Assembly: GCA_030407315.1 (NCBI GenBank)
Contig: JALQPE010002906.1
Location: forward strand, 21,463 to 85,462
Source: Asparagopsis taxiformis
Taxonomy: Eukaryota; Rhodophyta; Florideophyceae; Bonnemaisoniales; Bonnemaisoniaceae
Reading direction: 5' to 3'
DNA length: 64,000 nucleotides
In this document: in pieces, positions 1 to 10,372 of the stretch
Numbering within the stretch: position 1 is the stretch's first letter
Layout of the letters: every line of letters starts with the position of its first letter
Program-made: the position numbers and the translations under genes
Notes under the pieces: generated by a model
Told to the model about the DNA's origin: nothing
The model's input: the letters and a program-made list of their open reading frames with translations, nothing else
Databases searched by the model: none

Positions 1-21
1 AGCGACCATTTCGTTCCAGCA
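1..21 (+). repeat. 3' terminus of a copia-family LTR (cut by window edge)
   Basis: The first 21 bases match the end of the copia LTR found on the minus strand at 44227-44247 with one mismatch, and finish in CA. In the second copy of this locus (60330 on) the coding sequence runs straight through this point. A copia-family element therefore ends here, and its insertion removed the methyltransferase part that would precede the SET domain. Confidence 0.75.
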
Positions 22-118
22 ACCCCCACCTGGCCTTCCCCTGTACCAGAGGTTCCCGAAATATATTCGGCAGTACCTCTGGCAGCTGTGCCCAGAGTCG
101 ATTGCGTCGCACGAGCAC

Positions 119-730
119 ATGGAAAAACCGGTACATTATTGGCCACCTTCCCTGCGCCGCTGGTTGCAAACTGAAAACCCTCGCGTGATGCGGGCACACG
201 ATTGTGTTGCGAAAAAATTGAGCGTTCGACCATCGCTGATTAAGCATCCAAATGCAGGAAGAGGGCTCTTCGCTGAACAGACATTTAATGTTGGCGACGA
301 AGTATGTGCATACTACGGAACTGTTGTGTACTCTGATATGAGCAAGGAGTCGATGCGGTTCGCGTACGGAGAGGGTCACATGGCGATAACGAAGGAAACA
401 TTCTTGATGTATGCCATCAAGCTGTATGCAACAGCGGAGGACGACGAAAACATCGAGCATCCAATTTGGATTGTTCCGGCTCCGTTCTGTTCGGCGCAGT
501 TCATCAACGACCCGCGGTATTTGCGAGGTGAGGACACTCCGGCGGAAGACACCAGGCGGATGGCCAACGTCGAGTTTGTCGAGAACTACAGCAGCGGTTC
601 GACGGGGAAGAAGCTCAAGGCCAAGGACCTAGAAAATCCGAAGATCATCGTAGTACGTGCAATCCGCGATATCCGTCCAGGGCAGGAGCTCTACGTTCAT
701 TATGGGACAGCGTTTAGAGCATGGAATTAG
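119..730 (+). CDS. SET-domain protein (C-terminal part of a methyltransferase-SET gene)
   Basis: The 203-residue frame has the landmarks of a SET domain, the catalytic fold of protein lysine methyltransferases. A GRGLF motif sits at residues 47-51 and leads into GDEVCAYYG. An FIND/NVEFV pair (128-154) stands where the usual NH/C motif lies. A GQELYVHYG ending (188-196) supplies the C-terminal tyrosine segment. The frame stays open upstream of this ATG to base 20. In the second copy (57849-61033) the same residues follow a DNA methyltransferase domain, so this ATG is probably internal to a longer original protein. The canonical NHS/C residues are replaced by IND, as in divergent protist SET proteins. 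Substrate is unknown. This is the only intact SET copy in the window. Confidence 0.8.
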   Translation: MEKPVHYWPPSLRRWLQTENPRVMRAHDCVAKKLSVRPSLIKHPNAGRGLFAEQTFNVGDEVCAYYGTVVYSDMSKESMRFAYGEGHMAITKETFLMYAIKLYATAEDDENIEHPIWIVPAPFCSAQFINDPRYLRGEDTPAEDTRRMANVEFVENYSSGSTGKKLKAKDLENPKIIVVRAIRDIRPGQELYVHYGTAFRAWN

Positions 731-962
731 GGTCACGAAAGATGTTTTCATTTCGACTACAAATAAAGCTACGTTCCAGAGTTGAAGTATATCATATAAT
801 GCAGCATGTCCAGCCACCATTAGTCCAGGGTGAAACCTATTCGGCAGTACTCACCTGTCAAAAACCAATCGTTCACACTCCAGGTGCACTTCGTCCGAGC
901 AGTGAACCTGATTGCTTGGATGCTGTTATGCGTGCAGATGCAAAATACACGACCAAGTTGAA

Positions 963-1156
963 ATGGACGCCCGGTGGATGTCCAGCTCAGTTGCATTGCT
1001 GTCCAGCCCAGAAATTCTACAATTCAGGGCAGAAAAAATATTGCAAAAAACATCGATTTCAGCGGGTCGATTGTGCCGTACGGCACACCCCCATCTCAAA
1101 AACATGTTCACATGTGCATGTTTTTGAGAATAGCCCAAATTTTAATTCAAATCAGG
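963..1156 (+). repeat. Palindrome-bearing flank repeat, copy 1
   Basis: This unit recurs seven times in the window. It contains the perfect palindrome GTGCCGTACGGCAC, then a hairpin with arms TCTCAAAAACATG and CATGTTTTTGAGA around a loop containing CACATGTG, and ends in a CAAATCAGG motif. It lies directly downstream of the SET gene, as copy 5 does downstream of the second SET gene. Bases 1157-1394 hold no gene and match the inverted copy at 55530-55715. Confidence 0.85.
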
Positions 1157-1394
1157 ACGTCTTCCGGACATAGGGGTGCTCGCGGCCTAGCTCGACAGCT
1201 GTAATTGTACCTCATTAAATACTGTTGATGACTGCCTACCGTATACAATCTGGACTGTTGGCGTATTCTCCGGTACTTGACCTGACCTGACCTGAACGTT
1301 CATCGCAGACCGTTGTGGTTACCGACACTATACAGCAATCTTTTTTGTATCTCGTGCAACTCAATCGTTCCATCGCTTCCGGGAAAGCTTCATT

Positions 1395-3679
1395 ATGCCG
1401 CCGCGTATTGCGAAGAAAGCTCCAAAGCCTCCGGGCCTCCAGAAAACCCGGTCAGCAACTGCTGTATCGAGTGCCCGACAATCCCGTGCGAAGAAGCGGT
1501 GTGGGCCTACCGGCAGCATTGAACCGCGGTCCGGTAGTCGCAAGACGGACCGGCGCAGAACTGGGGATCCGCAGCGAGAAAGTGAGGAAGGAGGAACGGC
1601 GCGGAGAGAGATGGGGCTTGACCGAGGCAAGCGTGCTCGCAGGGACAGTGAACATCATGATGATGACATGATAGTGGCTCAAAACATGTTGGAATTGCGG
1701 CAGAGTGCTATGGCAAAGGTAGTTCCTCCCGGGTTGGCAGATGCGGAGGTGCTGCAGACGGGGTCCCAGCCGGGGGTTCGCGAGACACTGGAGGCTGTGA
1801 CCCCCACTGCGCCAACTATGCCGAGTACATCAGCCCCAGCAGGTAATGCAGTCAGGGACCCGAGGATAGCGGCAAGGGATGTTGTTTCTGAGCAACGTTC
1901 ACAGGATGCCAACTATCATCGGCGGTCAGGTGGTACTGAGGGGAGAGAGCAGCCGGAGTGCGGGCCTCGTCACAACAGACTGTCATTGGTGCCAAATATG
2001 CGCGTAACGCCCCCGCGACGTCAGGCTATTGCCGATGGAGGACATCATAATCCCGATAGCGTGGGAGATGGGGGGACGGTGAGGGCAGAGAGGTTGCATC
2101 CGCCGGAATCCATCGATTTAATGGCGAGTCGCATCAATGCGCAGAAGAAGAAGATCGCGGAGCTGGAAAAAAAGTGTTTAGCCAGGACATAGCAAACAAG
2201 GCGCTCACCACGGAGATAGTTGCGTTAGAGGCTAAGGTGAAGACTCTGCAGGCGGAAAATGCCAGCCTTACTGCAATTGCGAGAACAGGTAGAATCAGTG
2301 ATCACGGTGGCGGTAAGTCGAAAATACAGAAAGCCATTCCTGTGAAATACCTTGGAGTTCTTAGGGCGGTTGAGGAAAACCTGACAAAGTGGTGCAAGAA
2401 CGAGACTATGGAGCTGGACCCTACAGCGGAACAAACGCAGAGACGTTGGACTGGACGTACCATCGAGGTAGAGCCGGTAGAAGGGACACTTTGGAGCGAA
2501 AACGGTGTAGGATATATTGCTACCCCTCCGGGCTATATCATCAAGAATCTGCAGTGGTATACACCTTCGTACAGGGACGAGAGTGATCTGCTGAATGACT
2601 TGGTGCGACACGTACTGCGTCAAAGTCCGTGGTGTGATGTGTTTTCCGATGAGGAGCAGCGTTTGTGCTGTCAAGAGGCTGTGGCGGGGAGCAAGGAATT
2701 GAAAGTGAAGGTGACGCAGAAACTGTCCGACGTGATGAGTGCACGGAAGCGTAATGCGAGGGACAGATTGTTCGGTTCGCTGGGGTACACGAAATTAATG
2801 TCTAGATGCACGATGCTGACGACGCGAGCTGAGATGGACGAGCGAGAGGATCAAAAGCGCGAAGCGTCTGAGAAGCTTTTGAAACGGGAAAGCAACGGTG
2901 ATTTGGATATGGGGAGGTGGCGAACGGCTCCGTTCTCAGAGCTGCGATACAGCAAAGGCATGGTTCCTGACAGCTTCGAAATGGAAGTGAATGGTGATGC
3001 ATGGTTTAACAACCGAGTAGCTGTGAATGTGCTAGACATCTTCAGGGGTTATTCGATACGACCAGAATAAGTAATGGACATAGAGACGAGCATACTAACG
3101 CTGGCGCGCCTGGATGCTTGGCTAGTGACTACTGTGGAGTGTTTGGATGAACCGAAGGGGAAAGGAGGTGCACGGCAGAAGGAGTTTACAAGGCGGTACA
3201 GTCAATATGTGGGGGTAGCTTTTCAGCAATTAGTTGGTATGGTGGTGTACTGCATGTCTTGTCTCCAAGGCTCGCAAGCAAGGGAAGAAACGGACGTTGT
3301 CGAGAGCGAACAGCGGACTAGTGCACAGTCACGGCATGTGTTTGCAAGCCGTACTGTGACGAGAGAGGCTGTTGAAGTGTGGCAAAGCGGAGAGGGGTCT
3401 GGAATTGTTCATGTCGTTGATGATGTAAACCGTTGCTCATCACTTGTTCTAGTGTCCGAGGATTGGATTCAATCGCATATTACGTCAAACCTGGGTGCTG
3501 TAATGGATTGTGTGATTGCGCAAGGACTAATTGGCGCAGAACTTTTCGTCGTTGACCCATATGCTGGACACCTGAGTGCAAACCTGAATGTCGAAATCAA
3601 TGCCCCACAGTATGGGGGCATGGAGCGGCGCCATGCAGCAACTGCTGATAACAGTTTTGGCGTAATGGAGGATGGTTGA
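1395..3679 (+). pseudogene. Coiled-coil accessory protein of the Plavaka-like element (two lesions)
   Basis: Three open pieces (1395-2192, 2174-3070, 3074-3679) belong to one gene of about 760 codons. The first break is a run of seven A at 2167-2173; the inverted copy has eight A and reads through. The second is a TAA at 3068-3070, where the inverted copy has CAA (Gln) and continues into the next piece. The N-terminal third is basic and low-complexity. A heptad-like coiled coil follows (about residues 240-300), then a conserved globular part rich in W, C and charged residues. I do not recognise the family. It converges on the transposase gene, ending about 80 bp from it, so an accessory role in transposition or DNA binding is plausible but not shown. 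Confidence 0.65.
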
Positions 3680-3756
3680 AATTAGTGCAGTAAATGTGAC
3701 GTTGGCTAGAAGGCTTATCATGTAGTACATTATCAATAGAGTGCTGCGATTTAGAT

Positions 3757-6700
3757 TTATTCTTCTTCATTATCATCTGTGAACTGGTAATCAGTGTTGG
3801 TGTAGAAGCGGTTGAGATAGAAACGGTGGTCCGACCAGTGCATTTGTTTCGTAAATGGCTTGACTGGAAAGTTACTTCGTACGATGTGCACGGTGCCAGA
3901 TATAGTAGATGCAGGAATGAGGTCAAACCAAGGACCACCTGCACTGTGGGATGCAGTGTCATTGCTGTCAACGGATCCGTTGTCCGGGTCCCATGTGGAC
4001 CACTTTAAACAAATGCACCCAAGTGATTTTTCCACAGCGGTTTTTGGGGCAAAGCAGGTCATATACTGAACGAAAGCGAGTTCTACAGGTTGAAACAGGT
4101 TTGGAGACTGCAGGCGTACCAGTGCCAGGACGCGCCCTACCCATATGGTTCTGTAGTCATCGGCAGTTCCGGAGATGACGACAAAGGAGTACTGCGATCT
4201 CTTTGCGGGGCCGAATGATGAAGTTGCAAAGACGCGCTGCTGCTTGTGCCTCGACACGTTTGTGGGGCGAAGCATGCCACTGTGCGGGTCAAAGTCGTCG
4301 GCATCTGGGACGTACCCTCCCATGACGTAGGCGGACTTTACCACGGTGACGGAAATGTCCATGTCATGTATTGGAGGGCCTTCTGCCGTGGCGCGCAGTC
4401 TAGCGAGGGTGAGGAACGCTTGTGCAGCTGTGTCACCGAGTTGCTGGAATAGCGTTATGGTGCCAGACGGGAACGAGGAGTTGTGCAGAGGCAAAAGAGT
4501 GGCAGGATCGGGCTGTCCGTCGATATCTGCAACGAGGAGGGTTGCATCGGGCAGCAGGGAGGCAAAGTCGTGCAGTGCAACGGTGAATCCGTCGCGAACG
4601 AGTACTGCACCGTCTGTGGGCGATATCATGCGTGCGTTTCCCAATGTGTTGGATGGGGTGTGACCAGTTGGAGTGGCCAAGGAGAATTCCATGTGGCGAA
4701 TAGTCTCTTCCATGGCTGTGGAGCGCCTTCGAGAGGTTTTCCTATAACTCTGTTTGAACAGAAGATGCGAGTGTTCGTAGGGGCCTGCATCGATGTGTTC
4801 CAGGGCGCCATATCTCTGCAAGTCACCGGGAAGATGGTCAAGAAGATGGAACTTGAAAGTTTTGAGACCTGTGGTGTGGAATGGGCCGAGGGTGGAGAGC
4901 ATTGATTGTTTGAAATAGGAAATGGAGTTCTGGAGGCTTTCGAGTTCGGCGGCAGTCCAGTGCTTGATGTGACCGCGTTTCATGACCCATGCGACGAGGT
5001 CAGAGTATTGCGTGCAGATGGAAGTGAGGGGGGCTGTATCTACTTCGTCACAGCATGTGTCAATGAATGCTGCGATGAAAGGGAACACCATGTCGACATG
5101 GTGATAGTCTTTGGCTGCGAGCATGCCGCGTATGCCGTCCTCTGTGAAGAGGCCGTTCAAATTGGTGCCCTTCTCACCCTTGGAGAAGTCGACATGAAGA
5201 CCGGTGATGTAGTAGTCGCGTTCGATAGCGGACAGAATGCTGTTTGAGCCGGCGAGGATGGATTTTTTCACCTTCTTGAAGGTGCGAGGTGTCCCGGAAT
5301 GGGAGGCAGTGGTGGTGGTGAGGTCTGCGGAGCTGAGGCGGTGGACAATGCACTGTTTGATGAGCTTTGAGATGCCGAGGTGGAGATTGTGCAGAGGCTC
5401 GAAGGAGAAAATGTTGTAGGGGTCTAGGGGACTGTTGGTGGGAAAAAGAGCGGTCGATTCGAGGACAGAGTGTTGTTCGAGGAGGGAGGGAGCTTCGAGC
5501 GGAGCAGTTGTATGCTCCTGAGCGCTCTCTTGGCGTGCAGAGCGTGTATCATCGAGGGAGCGGGGCTGGTGTGACGCGGTGGATTCAAGTTGAGTGGCGG
5601 GGATGTAGCAGCGGTGGCAGGGATGTGTGGTGGTAGTGCTGTTGCGAGTGCATGACAGCTCTTTGGCCTCTGGAAAGTCGCAGCAATAATTGGCTAGGAT
5701 GGGAAAGCATTGGCGGGCAGTTGCAGTGGAGTCTGTGCAGGGGAACCCGGAAGAGAACGCGGTGGATAGGGACGAAAACACTTTTTCGAGTGCTTTATGA
5801 AGAATATCAATTTTGCGAGCGCGACTAGCAGAACTAGAGGTTGTCGGCATTTCATCACCGAACAAGGCGTTGGACGAAGGGTTCACAATGTACGGAAGAT
5901 ACCCGACGATGGTGAGGCCGGTACGGATGCAGTGGCGACGGAGGGGGGCGGAGAAGTTGAGCAGTGTGACGTGTATGGGGTATGCGACGATTGCGGAGCT
6001 CTTGAGGCTTGTGCTGCTCTTGTCGGAGTACACTTGGAGGAGGCCGGCAAAGGATGAAGGTGTGGAATCAGTTTCCTCTGCCCATACGACCTGTGGATCT
6101 TCCGAGAGCTGCACGCGCTGTCTAGTAACCTGGTGCAGCGTTTTCGCGAATTCTGTGTGTAGGGGATGAGAAAATATTGCGGTGCCGTCTGGGGCGGTCT
6201 GTGGGGAGGGGTGGAAGAGAGTATTTTGGTCGTTAGCCAGTGCTAACTGCCTGCGGAGCATGTCGACTGGGTCGCGGAGGTACAGCTGTGCCGAGTACTT
6301 ACCAGTTTTGTCTGGAATGATGTGGCTCTTATAACCTTCGGTGCGGAAATGTGTTTCGACCATGGAAGCGGTAACGTGGCGACATTCTTCTACGGTGCGA
6401 ACGGCGCTGTTGAACTTTTCTAGGGAGAATGCGGGGTCTTGTAGGATAGTGATGACTTCGCTCACGCGGCCAGCGCCGGCCTTGTACTCGAGGGTTGTGA
6501 GACTGGCGGCGAGGGATTGCACGAGGAGGTCTGCGCGGGAGGGGGTTGAGGTTGGTGGCAGTGGAGCGTCACAGGGTGAGTCGCTGGAGGAAGCACGACC
6601 AGATTCTGGGTCTGAGGAGCTGGGTTGCGGGGAATCATGGTCGCCGTTTCGAGCAGGCTCATGGGTGACGGCAGGGACACGAGCGTTGTTGAAATGTTGG

Positions 6701-6798
6701 GGAGAGGGGTTGAAACGGTAGCGACACGTTCGCTCATGCAGCGCGAGCACATAAGCATCTACGCAGTAGTAGAAGCACCCTTCATACTTGCATTCCAT
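3757..6798 (-). CDS. Plavaka-like (CACTA superfamily) transposase
   Basis: An uninterrupted 1013-codon frame. A C2HC zinc finger is at the N terminus (C3, C8, H21, C25). The RNase H-like core shows YSDKSS with Asp259 followed by the AYPIHVTLLN strand and IVGYLPYI, then FPILANYCCDFPEAKEL with Asp374, a CHRC knuckle (394-397) and FEPLHNLHLGISK (467-478). The order and wording match Plavaka-type transposases. A conserved GPYEHSHLLFKQSYRKTSRR block (672-691) ends the recognisable part. About 320 further residues of unknown function follow, longer than I expect for the family. The protein would cut and rejoin transposon ends in the nucleus. A near-identical but frameshifted inverted copy is at 50106-53134. 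I see no missing core residue, so this copy could be functional. Confidence 0.75.
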   Translation of the reverse strand: MECKYEGCFYYCVDAYVLALHERTCRYRFNPSPQHFNNARVPAVTHEPARNGDHDSPQPSSSDPESGRASSSDSPCDAPLPPTSTPSRADLLVQSLAASLTTLEYKAGAGRVSEVITILQDPAFSLEKFNSAVRTVEECRHVTASMVETHFRTEGYKSHIIPDKTGKYSAQLYLRDPVDMLRRQLALANDQNTLFHPSPQTAPDGTAIFSHPLHTEFAKTLHQVTRQRVQLSEDPQVVWAEETDSTPSSFAGLLQVYSDKSSTSLKSSAIVAYPIHVTLLNFSAPLRRHCIRTGLTIVGYLPYIVNPSSNALFGDEMPTTSSSASRARKIDILHKALEKVFSSLSTAFSSGFPCTDSTATARQCFPILANYCCDFPEAKELSCTRNSTTTTHPCHRCYIPATQLESTASHQPRSLDDTRSARQESAQEHTTAPLEAPSLLEQHSVLESTALFPTNSPLDPYNIFSFEPLHNLHLGISKLIKQCIVHRLSSADLTTTTASHSGTPRTFKKVKKSILAGSNSILSAIERDYYITGLHVDFSKGEKGTNLNGLFTEDGIRGMLAAKDYHHVDMVFPFIAAFIDTCCDEVDTAPLTSICTQYSDLVAWVMKRGHIKHWTAAELESLQNSISYFKQSMLSTLGPFHTTGLKTFKFHLLDHLPGDLQRYGALEHIDAGPYEHSHLLFKQSYRKTSRRRSTAMEETIRHMEFSLATPTGHTPSNTLGNARMISPTDGAVLVRDGFTVALHDFASLLPDATLLVADIDGQPDPATLLPLHNSSFPSGTITLFQQLGDTAAQAFLTLARLRATAEGPPIHDMDISVTVVKSAYVMGGYVPDADDFDPHSGMLRPTNVSRHKQQRVFATSSFGPAKRSQYSFVVISGTADDYRTIWVGRVLALVRLQSPNLFQPVELAFVQYMTCFAPKTAVEKSLGCICLKWSTWDPDNGSVDSNDTASHSAGGPWFDLIPASTISGTVHIVRSNFPVKPFTKQMHWSDHRFYLNRFYTNTDYQFTDDNEEE

Positions 6799-7702
6799 GT
6801 CGAGTTTTGACGCAAAAGGGAGGATTGCGAGCTGAACAGGGGAGACTGTGCCGTCCAGATGCGACCAATTTTATTTTTGTGGTGCTTTCGAGACTTGGAA
6901 TGTAACGTGTTCGTTCGTAGTTTTGTGGGTAGTAGTTTTGTGCTCACTCCAGCTGACATCCCAACGGTGGAATGTAACCGAGAGTTCAATCATTTCCAAC
7001 TGTTACATCACATTGCGTGCTGGCAACGTGTGCATGGAAGGACGAACGACCGCCCAGGGAGATGAATTTTCAATTAATTCATTTGTAATAATAAACTTTT
7101 TTATTTCCAAACTTCGTGGAATCTGAATGTGCTTTACAGCGGATATGCCACGGATCATGTAAGGAAAGCAAATGGATTCTCATATATATGATTATATGTT
7201 TATATTCGTTGTTCTCGATCCGGATCTCATTGTTCGGGGAATCAGAGACCATGGCTTGGGCCATACTCAATCTCACTGCCGGCGATGATTTCGAGTATGC
7301 ACAGCAAGACTTAAGCGGACGCTGAAAGCTGTCCGGTCGACGCCGCAGGCTCCACTCCGCCCTCATCACCGACTGAGATTCTTTGACCGCCTTTGCTTTG
7401 TTTAGTGTAGAGGATGGACGAAGGTACGTGCGCGAATCTTGAGGGTATGCATTGAGGGAAGCGTGGGTTTTGAGCCTGACTATTTCCGTTGATGCGATAT
7501 TTCTCATTGGAAGCCCGTTGACTCATGGTTTGTATTGAGCGGAGGATGGAAGAGAGAGGTATGTGAAGTTTTGAAAGTATGCTGTGAGGGAAGGTTGGTT
7601 TTGAGTCTGACTGTTGTGGTTGATTCTGATCTTGTATAGATGATGCAGGAATGTTGATGACGGAAGGTAAGTTTCATTGAGTGCCAAGATGTGCTTTGCG
7701 AA
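6799..7702. other. Distal end of the Plavaka-like element
   Basis: No confident gene. Both strands carry modest open frames (minus 7079-7507, plus 7116-7325) that are also open in the inverted copy (49480-49836), so at most one is real and neither matches a family I know. Homology with the inverted copy stops at about 7702 (right-hand partner about 49192), which marks the limit of the duplicated segment. Bases 7510-7700 belong to the repeat family expanded at 48250-49440. Confidence 0.45.
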
Positions 7703-9353
7703 GATAACACGGTTCAGTAATAAAACAGAATAAAAAAACTAGAACAGAATTTGCTGGATATGGGAAAAGGGTAGCGTAAACGGCGCCTAGACTACAGTGC
7801 GTAGCACTGTAGAAAGAAATGCTGTCACGTGTGCGTGGTTCCTGCTATTTTAAAATTAGCGTTGTTCCTTGAATAGTTTACAGTATTGCTACGGTGAAAA
7901 ACTATTATTGAAACAGCTGCACTGAGTTCCTGTCGGTTATGCTGTGTTCTGTCTGTGTGGTTACACTGGTCAGTTTGTATTTTAAATCAAATTTCGAGAA
8001 TTGCACATGACATGCAGTTGCACTCGGCAACCTTGAGGCAAGCTTGCGCGGCTGTGCTTGTACCATTTGCTCGTGTCCCAATGGCCGTCGCTATTGGCGG
8101 GCACCAATTCATCAGCTAGCTGGCTGCTTGTGGGCTGTTGGCTGTACTAGTTCCCTTGCGAGGATTTTGGGTGAGGCAGGCTGACTTCAGATCATTGTAC
8201 TACATGTATGGTGATTAGTAGTTTTAGCTAGGGAGAAATTTACGATTCTGATTTGGAAGATACTTTGCACTAGCTGAAACTACACGCACGCCGACAGCTG
8301 CTATTGTTCCACTATGTCGCAAAGAAATGCATTCCAGGCAGTGTTCGACACTGCAGTGCTGAGTGTTCCTGAGCATATTGATTCATATCTTAAATTCCAC
8401 TGCAGTGAGCTGAAATGCGACATATAGAAGTTTGAAGCTGCCGCTGACTGATAAGTTTCACGTCCATATACATATGGAATACACCATCAAATATTGTTTC
8501 CAGTTGTAGTGACTATGAATAGCAAAAAGTGAGATGACTTGTCAGTGTTTAAGTCAGTGGCTATGTACACAGATGCCACAAGGATTTCCGACTGATTATT
8601 TGATGCGGGCAAACCTGCTGGATACATGGGAAGTCTGCCAGCAGCGGTAGACTGCCGCTTCAAATACCAGTGTTTAGCATCCTGTATCACAGGGGAATAA
8701 TGCAGTCAGTATGTAGTGCGTAGTAGTTCTGGGCTATGAGGACACGTATGATAGGGAAAGAAATGATATTTCAGACGGGGACAGCTGTCACATTACTATC
8801 ATAGGCTGAGCACAAGACGGGGCTGTTCACTGTTCAATGAGTCGTGCACATCATTGATGTTATACGAGGTGTTCCGTTGTGTGACAAGGTACACTGTACA
8901 CTGACCGCCAATCAATGAAGCTTTTCTGTTGGTAGAATAGAGTTTGGAGGATGGCTACCATGTTCGGAGGTTGATATACATCACTACAAGTCCCTATTCA
9001 AACTGGACGGGTACGTTTGCGGTATGCAGTATATGATGATACCTGAACAATGCAATACCGTAGAAGATTTCTAGTGGTAACAGAAGTAATATTCAACTTG
9101 TATGGAGTATACCATATGCATGTATAGATTTGAGTATAGCTTCATCTTCATTTGCTAATGTTGGTTTGACTGTTCTGATATGGTGCAAGTTCAATTGAAC
9201 CAGCACAGTATCTATAGGTAAGATTCATCCTACCAATGGGTGTACAACAACTGAACTTATTTTATAGGAAGGGAGAAATGGTGAAGCTGGGGAAGGGAAA
9301 TGAACTGAATGGCTCCTGTCAGCCAAGCCGATGGGCCCAGCCGCAGGCAGTAG
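7703..9353. other. AT-rich stretch with no gene seen
   Basis: I find no credible coding region, RNA gene or long repeat. A small perfect hairpin CTACAGTGC-GTA-GCACTGTAG is at about 7790-7810. The last five bases, AGTAG (9349-9353), are the left target-site duplication of the copia insertion. Confidence 0.5.
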
Positions 9354-10372
9354 TGTTGGACCGAAATGGTCGCTTGCCGAGCGTTTATTGAATCTGCGAG
9401 CTCACTACATTATTTGTATTCTCGCCGAGGTGCGCCGGCGGTGCTAAGGACAGCCTGTTAATAGCTGCTCCAGACAGACTGTCACTGACAGTCTGTCCTG
9501 GTAAGCTCCCGCTGCCAATTGTTGACTCACTGAGAATGGGCCTGGTAGGCCTAATTCCGTGAGAAAACTTTGACCCTCGTTTTCTCCTAGAAGGAGTGGT
9601 CTGAGCGCTCTGACACCTATCTCATCGTATTCAGCGTGCCCGAATTAGTCGGGTAGCAACTTCTCCGGGGCTCCTACGCCATGGCAGAGGGAAAATGTTA
9701 TGATAAGTGTACACGTGTGGATGATATGATAGAGAAGCCCACGTGTACCAGATTGGCAGCGGGTGCTTGCTAGGACAGACTGTCAGTGACAGTCTGTCTG
9801 GAGCAGCCTTGAACAGGCTGTCCTTAGCACCGCCGGCGCACCTCGGCGAGAATACAAATTATGTAGTGAGCTCGCAGATTCAGTAAACGCTCGGTAAGCG
9901 ACCAAACTTTATCAACACGAATCTGGTACACGTGGGCATCTCTATCATATCACCCACACGTGTACACTAATCATAACATTTTCCCTGTGCCATGATGGCA
10001 ACCCATCCTGGCTTTTCTAATTACTAATTGAAAGTATGACAAACAAATTGAAACTTCAGACGCTATTTCCTCCATGAAGAAAGGTCGTAGAAGCTTCGGA
10101 GAAGTTGCTACCCGACTAATTCGGGCACGCTGAACATGATGAGATAGGTTTTGGAGCGCCTAGAGCACTCCTTGTAGGAGAAATCGAGGGTTAAAGTTTT
10201 CTCACGTAGCTGAGCCCCTCAGGGCCTATTACAGTGAATGCTTCAACCGTTTTTCAACGAGGAACACGATGAGCCATATTTCAAGGCTCCTAGAGGACTC
10301 CTTCATCGAGATTTTCACAGGAGATTCTCGAGATTGAGTGCTTCTGTTGCTGTGACTCAATTATTCGCAACA
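9354..10372 (-). repeat. Copia 3' LTR, enlarged by a nested LTR
   Basis: On the minus strand it begins TGTTGCGAATAATTG next to a polypurine tract and ends TCCAACA-like. The 5' LTR is 610 bp; this one is 1019 bp because 398 bp of a second LTR plus a 5-bp duplication lie inside it. It contains a 25-bp palindrome (GACAGACTGTCA/TGACAGTCTGTC around one base) near 9473-9498. Confidence 0.88.
9520..9917 (+). repeat. Nested solo LTR of a related copia family
   Basis: It starts TGTTGACTCACTG, ends ATCAACA and shares blocks with the surrounding LTR in the opposite orientation. It is bordered by CCAAT (9515-9519) and CGAAT (9918-9922), an imperfect 5-bp target duplication. The other LTR (44380-44395) shows the uninterrupted site. 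A full element must have inserted and then collapsed to one LTR. Confidence 0.8.

Noticed and set aside
3068..3070. TAA read as glutamine (variant genetic code)
   Set aside because: Only one site supports it, the inverted copy has CAA, and the intact long frames (transposase, SET, retrotransposon pol segments) contain no in-frame TAA or TAG.
6341..6721. Plus-strand open frames opposite the transposase
   Set aside because: They are shadows of the minus-strand gene; several lose their frame in the second copy and they show no motifs.
8301..8430. A possible microRNA-like hairpin (ATGTCGCA against TGCGACAT arms)
   Set aside because: Pairing is patchy with large asymmetric bulges. Nothing else supports it.
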